NCBI RefSeq assembly: GCF_002387895.1
Contig: NZ_DGLI01000009.1
Coordinates: 21,339-85,338, forward strand
Reading direction: 5' to 3'
Source of the DNA: Clostridium sp. UBA4548
GTDB lineage: Bacteria; Bacillota; Clostridia; Clostridiales; Clostridiaceae
Length of the DNA: 64,000 nucleotides
A program made the position numbers and the translations under genes. Below, in pieces: positions 26,856 to 34,722 of the stretch; position 1 is the stretch's first letter, and every line of letters begins with the position of its first letter. The notes under the pieces are model-generated. The model did not search any database. It was not told where the DNA came from and worked only from the letters and a program-made list of their open reading frames with translations.

Positions 26856-27040
26856 GAAGACTAATTGAAGCATAGAGGTAAAGAAAAGTTTACTATATAA
26901 AAATGAATATAAGTAAAAGTACTTAGACAACTGAAGATTAAAAAACATAATTTCAAATAAACTTTTAATAAAGAATAAAAGTAAAAATAAAAAGCACATA
27001 GGTTAAATAAGTTTAATTTTAAAAGGAGGTGTAGCATTAA

Positions 27041-27691
27041 TTGTTTACAGGGTTAGTGGAAGAAATAGGGGTAGTTGAAGCCATTTCTAAATCAACAAAA
27101 TCAGCAAGAATCACTATAAAGGCAAATAAAGTCCTTGAAGAGGTAAAACTTGGGGACAGTATTTGTACTAATGGAGTATGTCTCACTGTAACATCTTATA
27201 GCAATAGTAAATTCACAGTAGATGCAATGGCTGAAACCATGAGAAGAAGCAATCTAAGAAACTTTTCTATTGGAGAAGAGGTAAACCTAGAAAGAGCTCT
27301 AAGAGTAGGTGATAGATTAGGTGGACATATTGTTTCTGGTCATATAGATGGCATGGGTACAATTTCAAGCTTTGAAAAAGAAGACAATGCAGTGTGGATA
27401 GCAATAAATACTTCAGAGGAAATACTAAAGTATATTGTGCAGAAGGGTTCAATAGCAATTGATGGGGTAAGCTTAACCATAGCTTATGTTGATAATAAGG
27501 TATTTAAAGTATCAATTATTCCACATACTAAGGATATGACAACCCTTCTTAGAAAGAAAGTTGGGGATGTGGTGAATTTAGAGTGTGATGTTTTAGGAAA
27601 GTATGTTGAGAAGTTTTTAGGTGCAAGGGAGCAAGCTCCAATAAATAAGGGCATAGATTTTAATTTTCTAAGTGAAAATGGTTTTGCATAA
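27041..27691 (+). CDS. ribE: Riboflavin synthase, alpha chain
   Basis: A 216-residue enzyme that dismutates two 6,7-dimethyl-8-ribityllumazines to riboflavin. TTG start giving the canonical MFTGLVEEIG opening, with SD AAAAGGAGGT at 27021-27030. The two lumazine-binding repeats are visible (CTNGVCLTV about 42-50, SGHIDGMG about 99-106, IDGVSLTIA about 140-148). It follows ribD after 185 nt in which I see no clear structure, and precedes ribBA by 17 nt. Also called ribC in some genomes. Confidence 0.96.
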   Translation: MFTGLVEEIGVVEAISKSTKSARITIKANKVLEEVKLGDSICTNGVCLTVTSYSNSKFTVDAMAETMRRSNLRNFSIGEEVNLERALRVGDRLGGHIVSGHIDGMGTISSFEKEDNAVWIAINTSEEILKYIVQKGSIAIDGVSLTIAYVDNKVFKVSIIPHTKDMTTLLRKKVGDVVNLECDVLGKYVEKFLGAREQAPINKGIDFNFLSENGFA

Positions 27692-27708
27692 TAGGGGAGG
27701 AATGAAAA

Positions 27709-28926
27709 ATGAGTAAATTTAATACTATTGAAGAAGCAATTGAGGATATTAAGGCTGGAAAAATGGTGGTAGTAATTGATGATGAGGATAGGGAAAATGA
27801 AGGAGATCTTCTTATGGCAGCAGAGAAGGTCACGCCAGAAGCAATTAATTTTATGGCTACCTATGGAAGAGGATTAATTTGTATGCCAGTGGTGGGTGAA
27901 AGACTTAAAGAATTAGATATTTATCCAATGGTAAGTGAAAATACAGATTCCCATCATACAGCCTTTACTGTTTCTATCGATGCAGTTGAGACTACTACAG
28001 GGATATCAGCTTTTGAAAGAGCAGCTACAATAAAGAAGGTTTTGGACAAGGATACTTTACCTAAAGATTTTAAAAGACCAGGACATATATTCCCCTTAGA
28101 AGCTAAGGAGGGTGGAGTTTTAAAACGTGCAGGTCACACGGAAGCAGCAGTAGACCTTGCGAAACTAGCGGGACTTTATCCAGCGGGAGTTATATGTGAA
28201 ATAATGAGTGAAGATGGTACCATGGCAAGGACTCCAGAACTTATGGAATATGTGAAAAAACATGATCTTAAATTTATAACTATAGCAGATTTAATTGCCT
28301 ACAGAAGACAAACTGAGGTGTACATAAAAAGAATGGCAGAATGTAAGCTTCCTACAAAGTATGGTGAATTTAAGATGATTGGCTACGAAAGTACCTTAAC
28401 AGGGGAACATCATGTGGCTTTAGTAAAAGGTGATGTAGGAAATGGAGAACCTGTTCTAATGAGAGTACATTCTGAATGCCTTACTGGAGATGCCTTTGGG
28501 TCATTAAGATGTGACTGTGGGCAACAACTTGCAGCTGCAATGAAGGAGGTTGAAAAAGAGGGAAGAGGAATAATTCTTTACATGAGGCAAGAGGGAAGAG
28601 GCATAGGCTTAATTAATAAAATAAAAGCTTATGCTCTTCAAGATCAAGGAATGGATACAGTGGAAGCTAACTTAGCCTTAGGTTTTGCAGCAGACCTTAG
28701 AGATTATGGTATAGGAGCTCAAATCTTAGTAGATTTAGGAGTTAAGAAGGTAAAGCTTATGACTAATAATCCTAAGAAAATGGCGGGACTTACTGGTTAT
28801 GGCATAGAAATAGTTGAAAGAAAACCTATTCAAATGAATCACAATGAGAGAAATGAATATTACTTAAAGACCAAAAAGGAAAAACTTGGACATATGTTGG
28901 AGTTTAACAATAGCATAGAACAATAA
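27709..28926 (+). CDS. ribBA: Bifunctional DHBP synthase / GTP cyclohydrolase II
   Basis: A 405-residue fusion. The N-terminal 3,4-dihydroxy-2-butanone-4-phosphate synthase half (about 1-203) has DDEDRENEGDLLMAAE and the RAGHTEAAVDLA motif; the C-terminal GTP cyclohydrolase II half (about 204-400) has the zinc motif HSECLTGDAFGSLRCDCG and the RQEGRGIGLINK loop. It makes both substrates feeding lumazine formation. SD GGGGAGGAAT. Third gene of the operon. Confidence 0.97.
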   Translation: MSKFNTIEEAIEDIKAGKMVVVIDDEDRENEGDLLMAAEKVTPEAINFMATYGRGLICMPVVGERLKELDIYPMVSENTDSHHTAFTVSIDAVETTTGISAFERAATIKKVLDKDTLPKDFKRPGHIFPLEAKEGGVLKRAGHTEAAVDLAKLAGLYPAGVICEIMSEDGTMARTPELMEYVKKHDLKFITIADLIAYRRQTEVYIKRMAECKLPTKYGEFKMIGYESTLTGEHHVALVKGDVGNGEPVLMRVHSECLTGDAFGSLRCDCGQQLAAAMKEVEKEGRGIILYMRQEGRGIGLINKIKAYALQDQGMDTVEANLALGFAADLRDYGIGAQILVDLGVKKVKLMTNNPKKMAGLTGYGIEIVERKPIQMNHNERNEYYLKTKKEKLGHMLEFNNSIEQ

Positions 28927-28945
28927 ATTATAAGGAGGAATAAAA

Positions 28946-29407
28946 ATGAAAGTTTATCAGGGAAAATTAGTAGCACAAGGGTTAAAAATAGGTATTATAG
29001 TAGGCAGATTTAATGAGTTTATTGGAGGAAAACTTCTGACAGGAGCCATAGATGGATTAGTGCGTCATGGAGTAGAGGAAAATGCTATTGAGGTATCCTG
29101 GGTGCCTGGAGCTTTCGAAATTCCCCTAGTTGCAAAAAAAATGGCTAAATCTCAAAAGTATGATGCAGTAATTTGTCTTGGAGCAGTAATAAGAGGTGCA
29201 ACACCACATTTTGATTATGTATCAAGTGAAGTTACAAAGGGTGTAGCCAGTGTTTCTTTAGAAACAGAAGTTCCTGTAATTTTTGGAGTATTAACTACAG
29301 ATAGCATTGAGCAAGCAATAGAGAGAGCTGGTACTAAAGCTGGAAACAAAGGTTACGATGCTGCAGTTACAGCAATTGAAATGGCAAATTTACTTAAGGA
29401 GTTTTAG
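28946..29407 (+). CDS. ribH: 6,7-dimethyl-8-ribityllumazine synthase
   Basis: A 153-residue lumazine synthase, the penultimate step of riboflavin synthesis. It has IGIIVGRFNEFI near the start, the substrate motif VPGAFEIP (about 53-60), CLGAVIRGATPHFDYV (about 75-90) with the catalytic His, and the GTKAGNKG phosphate loop (about 130-137). Length is typical for the icosahedral or pentameric enzyme. SD AAGGAGG. Last gene of the operon. Confidence 0.97.
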   Translation: MKVYQGKLVAQGLKIGIIVGRFNEFIGGKLLTGAIDGLVRHGVEENAIEVSWVPGAFEIPLVAKKMAKSQKYDAVICLGAVIRGATPHFDYVSSEVTKGVASVSLETEVPVIFGVLTTDSIEQAIERAGTKAGNKGYDAAVTAIEMANLLKEF

Positions 29408-29433
29408 TAAGACTTAATACCATAATATTTAGA

Positions 29434-29474
29434 AAAGCAGTTAGTAAGCAGAGTTTTTACTAATTGCTTTTTAT
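29434..29474 (+). terminator. Terminator of the rib operon
   Basis: Fourteen-bp stem with one G-T pair (29434-29447 / 29457-29470) followed by TTATT, 27 nt after ribH. Confidence 0.85.
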
Positions 29475-29687
29475 TATATATAGAATGTAATAAAGACACT
29501 GCATAAATATATCCAATTCTATTTTACATTCTCTTTAATATAAGTTGCTTAAATTTTTTCACATTTCAAAAGTAATATTGCAACTTATATGTTAAAACTA
29601 TCAAACATAATTTTGAAGCATATATAACAGAAGTTATATTACTTATTATTTCACTTAAAGGCAAATATATAAGTTAATATTAATATT

Positions 29688-29783
29688 AGTATTTGTATTA
29701 GTAAACGTCTATACTTAAGGATAACTTAAACCTTCAGCTTATTTATGAATGTATAACTGTAAGTACGAGCTAATACAAACACT
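29688..29783. repeat. Long-range inverted repeat upstream of the HD-domain gene
   Basis: AGTATTTGTATTAG (29688-29701) faces CTAATACAAACACT (29770-29783), 13 of 14 positions pairing. Smaller pairs occur inside (ACTTA/TAAGT and AAGG/CCTT). No T-run follows. It may be a structured RNA or a relic of a small palindromic element. The rest of 29475-29967 is AT-rich with nothing else seen. Confidence 0.4.
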
Positions 29784-29967
29784 CCAAATAGTCAACAGGT
29801 ACAGAAAGAGACTTTATACCATTTTAATATAATAAATCCAGCGTCTATTACTTTTATTTACATATAAGTTATTTTGTGATTAAATATATACTATATTACA
29901 AATATGGACAAGGTATTCGTGGGGATAATTGCTTAATACTGTGTCGAAGAAAAAATGGGGTGGCTAT

Positions 29968-31494
29968 ATGAATATGATTGATGAAAGAAAAGTTTTAGAT
30001 TTTTATCTTGAGGAGATGGACAAGGACTCTATAGTGTTTTTAAAAAATAAACCTTGGTATAAGGAAGAAATAGCTGCAGAAGTTAAAAAACTCAAAGAAG
30101 AAAAGGAAATGCATAATAAGATAAAAATTTGCAAGAACTTATGGAAAGTTTTATTTGAAGCCTCCATGGGTTATATTGATCCTGATAGAAGAGGTTATGA
30201 TGATTTATTTCAATACTTTGATGAGTATGTAAACTTCGAAGAGTTAATATTTGCATCAGATTCCTTCTATAGAGATCATACTATGCACTGTTTATGGGTT
30301 TATTTCTTAGGTGAATATATCTTTAAGAATGAAGAATTTAAGCCTTTTTTACATAGATATGGAAAAGAAAATGAAGGGTTTAAACAGTTCTGTGAAGTTG
30401 CTAAAAATAGTATACATAAGGATGTATTCAAGGGTTTTCTTGAGTTAGGTGAGCTTATGAATGAAAATGAAAATCTTTATGACTCTTTAAGATGCCTAGC
30501 AGCACTTACCCATGATCTTGGTTATCCAATAAAGAAAATAAACTCTATAAATAAAAACATAAAAGGTATTTTACCTCACTTTGGAATAAATAATTATAAT
30601 GAATTTGACTTTAGTTATTCTGATATTCATGATAACCTAATTAAAGATTTTCTTAATCTAATGTGTTACGGCTTCAAGTTTATAGAGGATTCGGGAAAAA
30701 AAGCTGATAAGATATATGAAAAAATACTTATTCTTGATAAGTATGGAAATATAGTAGGCATAAAAGAAGAAGAGTTTCTAAAGCTATCAGAAGAAGATAA
30801 AGAAGTTTTAATGGAAAACGATGTTAACATAAATTTATCCTTCAATTATTCTAGTCATGTGAGATATTCAAAGGATTTTGAGAGCTATCAACATGGAATA
30901 ATGAGTGCTTTTTTACTATTTAGAAAATTATCAGTATTTAATAATAAACAGTTTAGTTACGTGGACTATAAAACACTAATCGTAGATAAACACGACATTA
31001 TTAGTCTAACCGCTTTATCTAACATTCTAGTAGCAATTACTGACCACACCAGCGATGGATTTCAAATCTGTGAAATTACAGGTAATTCATCTTTTCTTAC
31101 CTTTATAGATGAACTTGAAGAGTTTTCAAGGATATCTAGGGCCAATCAAAATAGACAATATATAAATGAGTTTTGTAAATCTAATATTTATGTTCAGGAT
31201 GAGTATTTAAACATTGATTTTACTTTTGACAATACTCAAATAGACAACTTAGATCCCGAGAGAGCCTTTAAGGGAAGATGTAAAAGGTTCCTCACATTAT
31301 TTAATGTAAGAGAGTTAGATGATAATCTGAAAATTAGATTAAGATGTATTGGAAACTTACCTTATGATAATAATGTGTACATGCTGGAAATAAGAAAGAA
31401 GTTTGCTAATATTACTATAAATGGTGAGGAGAAGAGCATTCCAAAGTACTTAAAATCAAAACAGTTTTTCACTAAGGAAGAATACTCTCTTTAA
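29968..31494 (+). CDS. HD-superfamily metal-dependent hydrolase-like protein
   Basis: About 508 residues of unknown specific function. HD-superfamily metal ligands can be placed: YRDHTMHCLW (His104, His107), THDLGYP (His182-Asp183) and a later KHDIISLTALSN region (about 355). The wide spacing suggests a large insert between metal helices. HD proteins are phosphohydrolases acting on nucleotides or cyclic dinucleotides. No membrane segment is seen, and the protein is rich in Lys, Asn and aromatic residues. ATG 29968 (SD GGGGTGG) is preferred over the track-length start at 29929. It stands alone between the rib operon and a small ORF. The substrate is not deducible. Confidence 0.6.
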   Translation: MNMIDERKVLDFYLEEMDKDSIVFLKNKPWYKEEIAAEVKKLKEEKEMHNKIKICKNLWKVLFEASMGYIDPDRRGYDDLFQYFDEYVNFEELIFASDSFYRDHTMHCLWVYFLGEYIFKNEEFKPFLHRYGKENEGFKQFCEVAKNSIHKDVFKGFLELGELMNENENLYDSLRCLAALTHDLGYPIKKINSINKNIKGILPHFGINNYNEFDFSYSDIHDNLIKDFLNLMCYGFKFIEDSGKKADKIYEKILILDKYGNIVGIKEEEFLKLSEEDKEVLMENDVNINLSFNYSSHVRYSKDFESYQHGIMSAFLLFRKLSVFNNKQFSYVDYKTLIVDKHDIISLTALSNILVAITDHTSDGFQICEITGNSSFLTFIDELEEFSRISRANQNRQYINEFCKSNIYVQDEYLNIDFTFDNTQIDNLDPERAFKGRCKRFLTLFNVRELDDNLKIRLRCIGNLPYDNNVYMLEIRKKFANITINGEEKSIPKYLKSKQFFTKEEYSL

Positions 31495-31582
31495 GATAGT
31501 AAAATTTATTGAGGGTTATAGTTTAGATAAGCACTCTACAGATAATGATTAAAAAAAGTCTTTCAAATTTTTAGAATTATGA

Positions 31583-31620
31583 TATAATAGTGTATGTGTG
31601 GATAAATTCACATGTACACT
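31583..31620 (+). promoter_or_regulatory. Promoter-like box and hairpin before the 41-residue ORF
   Basis: TATAAT (31583-31588) with a weak TTTCAA 16 nt upstream. An imperfect hairpin AGTGTATGTG / CACATGTACACT (31588-31597 / 31609-31620, 2-nt bulge) is followed by ATTTTTTTAG. It is either a terminator for the HD gene or an attenuator at the very start of the small-ORF transcript. Confidence 0.45.
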
Positions 31621-31646
31621 ATTTTTTTAGAAATGGAGGGAGTAAG

Positions 31647-31772
31647 ATGTCTGTTATTATCAGGTCTAGCATGTTAGAGTATTTAGCTACAGCACATGCT
31701 ATTACAGCAATTTTTGGTCACTACGGGATAGGTGCGTCCAAAAATAGATATGTTGTAAGCCTGATAGTGTAG
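31647..31772 (+). CDS. Small ORF, 41 residues
   Basis: ATG 31647 has a strong SD GGAGGG (31635-31640) and the reading frame ends 50 nt before a hairpin region and about 95 nt before a good terminator, so this looks like a genuine small gene. The peptide is mildly hydrophobic in the middle (LATAHAITAIFGHYGIG), with two His and a tail RYVVSLIV; it has no cysteine and no typical signal peptide. I do not recognise it. It could be a small membrane-associated protein or a toxin-like peptide; no antisense partner is evident. Confidence 0.45.
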   Translation: MSVIIRSSMLEYLATAHAITAIFGHYGIGASKNRYVVSLIV

Positions 31773-31866
31773 AATTTGCTCTCTTATAAATATAAGTATG
31801 TGATAAAAATTAATATAAAAAGTGATGATTGAATATTAATTTTACATATATTATGACAGAAGTGAG

Positions 31867-31900
31867 CCTCTAAGTATTCTACTTAGGGGTATTTTTATAC
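31867..31900 (+). terminator. Terminator after the small ORF
   Basis: Stem CCTCTAAGTA / TACTTAGGGG (31867-31876 / 31880-31889, G-T pairs included) with a 3-nt loop, followed by TATTTTTATA. Confidence 0.82.
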
Positions 31901-32076
31901 CCTTTTACAAACTGTAAGGATTTCAACAAATGAATTTTATTATATAACTTAAGATTATTGAGAAAAGCTTATTAAGTTTTTCATAGGCAAAAATTCTGAG
32001 TTGTATGAAATTTTGGAGTGCATCAGGTAGGGTGGGCACAAAGAATCTTTACACAAATTTGAAAGGGGATTTTATT

Positions 32077-33309
32077 ATGAATGAAAAATTACAACTAAGA
32101 AAAAATGTTTATAAAAATTATGTATATACTTTGTTACAAAATATAGATTTAACTCGAGGAATATGGATGATTTATCTAGCAAGCAAAGGAATGAGCCTAA
32201 CTCAACTTGGCTTATTAGAAACCATATTTCATATTACATCTTTTACTATGGAAGTTCCAACTGGTGCAGTTGCAGATATCTTTGGAAGGAAGACCAGTAG
32301 AATAGTAGGCAGAATTATGTCATTGATTAGTGTGATAATCTTACTACTTGCTAACAGTTTTCTTTGGTTTTCCATATCCTTTATCTTTACAGCCCTATCC
32401 TACAATTTAGAATCAGGTGCTGGAGATGCCTTAATTTATGACTCCCTAAAGGAAATTGGAGAAGAAGAAACCTATATGAAAGTATCTGGTAGAAAAGAAT
32501 TATTCTTTCAAGTAGCGGGAGTTGTTTCCTTTTTTCTGGGAGGATATTTAGCAACTAAGAGCTATAATATTGCCTTTCTTCTAACTATAGTAATTGCTAT
32601 AATAACTATAGCTCAATCCTTTACTTTTAAAGAGCCAAATGTAGGTAGGGTAAAGTCAGTTCATGGTGACGAAAATATATTTATTAATCAGCTAAAAACT
32701 AGTTTGAAGATTATTTTAAGTAAACCTAAGATAGGATTTTTAATTATATTTACTCAAATTCTTATGGCCTTCTGCACCTGTATATTTTACTATCTTCAAA
32801 ACTACCTTAAGGGTGACGGGTATAGTGAGGCTATAATAGGTATCATTTATGCAGTAAGCTCTTTAGGTTCAGCCTTAGTTTCAACCCAGGTTCATGCTAT
32901 AGAGAAAAAGATTAAAGAGCAAGGAATACTTTTGATAACTCCACTACTAACTGTAGGGTGCATCTGGGGAATAACTCTTAGTAAATTTAACTATGTTTTC
33001 TTCGTGTTACTAATGATCACTGAAGGAATAATTTATGTTTCTATTAGCGATTATATAAATAAAATGATCCCTAGTGAAAACAGAGCTACTATTCTTTCCT
33101 TTGCTAGTATGGTATTTAGCTTTTTTATGATTACATTATTTCCACTCATAGGAGTTCTTGGAGATAAATATTCTTTAAATACTGCTTTTAAGTCCTTGGG
33201 AGCAATAGGAATAGCTTTTGTAGTGGCTAATAGCTATATTCTTTTAAAGAGAGATAAGAAAAAAGTTTATAGGAGTAGAGTTGAGAAAATTACTAGGGCA
33301 AAAGAGTAA
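32077..33309 (+). CDS. MFS transporter
   Basis: A 410-residue major facilitator protein with twelve predicted helices in two halves. The loop 2-3 signature is present as GAVADIFGRKTSRIVG (about 66-81). Long upstream start 32005 was rejected: ATG 32077 has SD AAAGGGGA (32062-32069) and the usual short N-terminus. Family members export drugs or metabolites or import small solutes. It is followed by the third, diverged copy of the 105-nt element and a terminator-like hairpin, then by a MarR gene. Substrate unknown; regulation by the adjacent MarR protein is possible. Confidence 0.88.
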   Translation: MNEKLQLRKNVYKNYVYTLLQNIDLTRGIWMIYLASKGMSLTQLGLLETIFHITSFTMEVPTGAVADIFGRKTSRIVGRIMSLISVIILLLANSFLWFSISFIFTALSYNLESGAGDALIYDSLKEIGEEETYMKVSGRKELFFQVAGVVSFFLGGYLATKSYNIAFLLTIVIAIITIAQSFTFKEPNVGRVKSVHGDENIFINQLKTSLKIILSKPKIGFLIIFTQILMAFCTCIFYYLQNYLKGDGYSEAIIGIIYAVSSLGSALVSTQVHAIEKKIKEQGILLITPLLTVGCIWGITLSKFNYVFFVLLMITEGIIYVSISDYINKMIPSENRATILSFASMVFSFFMITLFPLIGVLGDKYSLNTAFKSLGAIGIAFVVANSYILLKRDKKKVYRSRVEKITRAKE

Positions 33310-33360
33310 ATTTGTTTTATTTTACAGTGTAAAACTAGAGCACGAAAATTTATAGCATTG

Positions 33361-33450
33361 AAGATGAAAATTATTTTACTCATCTTCAATAGCCTTAAAA
33401 GAACCAAGATAGGTATAGTGTATAAGTTAAAGGTTCACCTTGACTTACCA
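33361..33450. repeat. 105-nt element, diverged copy 3
   Basis: The central part aligns with copies 1 and 2 (TCATCTTCA, CCTTAA, GAACCA, ATAGG, TGTATAAGTTAA in the same order and spacing), but the TATAGGG ends are lost. GAACC can still pair with the downstream GGTTC. A local GAAGATGA/TCATCTTC hairpin is peculiar to this copy. Confidence 0.5.
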
Positions 33451-33524
33451 TAAAATAAGTGCTAATAAATACTAGAAGTCCTATTTAATTTGTCAGAAAA
33501 TTTTTATATGAATTTAACTTTAAA

Positions 33525-33566
33525 GAGCTACCATAACCTAGTGATGGTGGAAGGGTAGCTCCTTTT
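33525..33566 (+). terminator. Hairpin before the MarR gene
   Basis: GAGCTACC/GGTAGCTC (33525-33532 / 33554-33561) followed by CTTTTAG. It probably ends the MFS transcript. Confidence 0.6.
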
Positions 33567-33598
33567 AGTTTATAATATATAGTGAGGTGAGAGTATAC

Positions 33599-34033
33599 AT
33601 GTTTTATTTAGATGATTGTATTGGAATTATAACAAGTAGAGGAACAAAGCATATAATTGATGCTTTTAACAATAGATTAGCAGTTTATAATATTACAAGG
33701 GTTCAGTGGATAGCTCTTTATTACATAGGAAGAAATGAAGGCATAACTCAAAAGGAGCTATCGGAAGAAATGGATTTAAAGGAATCCACAGTTGCAAGGC
33801 TTATTGATAGATTAGAAAAAGAAAATACAGTACAGAGAATAAAAGATGCAAAGGATAGAAGAATATCTAAACTATACTTAACTGAAGAAGGGAAAGAAAA
33901 AAGGGAAGCTTTACTTCCAATTGGTGAAAATTTCTCTAATGAAGCAATAAAAGGTATTAGCGAGAATGATTTGGAGATCTTTAAAGAAGTATTAAATAAG
34001 ATTGTAATTAATTTAATGGAAGAGCAAAAATAG
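33599..34033 (+). CDS. MarR-family transcriptional regulator
   Basis: A 144-residue winged-helix repressor. The DNA-binding region (about 30-100) is typical: GITQKELSEEMDLKESTVAR as helix-turn-helix and DRLEKENTVQRIKDAKDRRI with the D-x-R-x3 wing. ATG 33599 is chosen over GTG 33587, which lies inside the SD GAGGTGAG. MarR proteins sense phenolics, oxidants or drugs and repress neighbours. Downstream lies an AhpD-like peroxidase-family gene and upstream an MFS transporter; either could be its target. Confidence 0.92.
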   Translation: MFYLDDCIGIITSRGTKHIIDAFNNRLAVYNITRVQWIALYYIGRNEGITQKELSEEMDLKESTVARLIDRLEKENTVQRIKDAKDRRISKLYLTEEGKEKREALLPIGENFSNEAIKGISENDLEIFKEVLNKIVINLMEEQK

Positions 34034-34101
34034 CTACCTATAGTAAAATCATATATATCTATAGGTAATCATTTGAAAAAACTATATGATAAATTATTGT
34101 C

Positions 34102-34128
34102 AATACCACAAATTAGTGGTATTATCTA
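34102..34128 (+). terminator. Hairpin after the MarR gene
   Basis: AATACCAC/GTGGTATT (34102-34109 / 34117-34124 region) with little T-run; a second small repeat CTTGC/GCAAG follows at about 34137-34166 before the AhpD-like gene. Confidence 0.4.
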
Positions 34129-34193
34129 TATAGATACTTGCCATAGCAACTATTAGTGTTGCAAGTAAATTAAGGTGAATGGAGAGATATATT

Positions 34194-34547
34194 ATGAGTA
34201 ACAATCCAAGAGAAATGCTAAATGCCTTTATGGGAGGATTACAAGAAGTAGGAACTACTAATGGAGCTAATGTAGAAGCTTTCATGGGACTTTTAGGGGC
34301 AACTTATGCACCAGCAGCTTTAGATGTTAAGACAAAAGAATTAATAAGCGTTGCTATCGGTGCTTTCAGCCGTTGTGAATATTGCATAGTATTCCATGTG
34401 TATAAGGCATTAGAAGCAGGAGCTACTAGAGCAGAAATAATGGAAGCAGCTATGGTTGCAGTAGCATTTGGTGGAGGCCCATCAATGGCATATTCAGTAA
34501 CTCTTTTAAAAGAATCAATTGATGAGTTCGAAAAGGACTTTCAATAA
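34194..34547 (+). CDS. Carboxymuconolactone decarboxylase family protein (AhpD-like)
   Basis: A 117-residue protein with the AhpD-type redox motif CEYCIVFH (C-x2-C-x3-H, about residues 60-67) followed by the conserved AGATRAEIMEAAMVA helix. In Firmicutes such proteins act as small thiol peroxidase-like or electron-transfer proteins in oxidative stress defence. ATG 34179 is also in frame with a TAAGGTGA SD; ATG 34194 with GGAGAG is equally plausible and gives the common MSNNP-type start. It is monocistronic between hairpins and next to a MarR regulator. Confidence 0.88.
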   Translation: MSNNPREMLNAFMGGLQEVGTTNGANVEAFMGLLGATYAPAALDVKTKELISVAIGAFSRCEYCIVFHVYKALEAGATRAEIMEAAMVAVAFGGGPSMAYSVTLLKESIDEFEKDFQ

Positions 34548-34557
34548 CTTTTAAACA

Positions 34558-34655
34558 AATACCTGTGCGATTACATTGTGCAGGTATATTTAACTTTTTT
34601 GAAAATAAAAAAGCTTTGTATACTTGTGATTTTATAAAATTTTAACAAAGCTTAT
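34558..34655 (+). terminator. Two hairpins after the AhpD-like gene
   Basis: ATACCTG/CAGGTAT (34559-34565 / 34582-34588) ends in TTTAACTTTTTTG and is the likely terminator. A second repeat AAGCTTTGT/ACAAAGCTT (about 34611-34619 / 34643-34652) lies before the dehydrogenase gene. Confidence 0.55.
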
Positions 34656-34722
34656 ATATAAAAATATTTTTCAAAATTCATTTCAAAGTAAATTTATTTA
34701 TGAATATAAGGCAGGGGTAAAA

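Noticed and set aside
31590..31646. Upstream extension of the 41-residue ORF from GTG 31590
   Set aside because: The extension lies in a hairpin and T-run, lacks an SD, whereas ATG 31647 has GGAGGG at good spacing.
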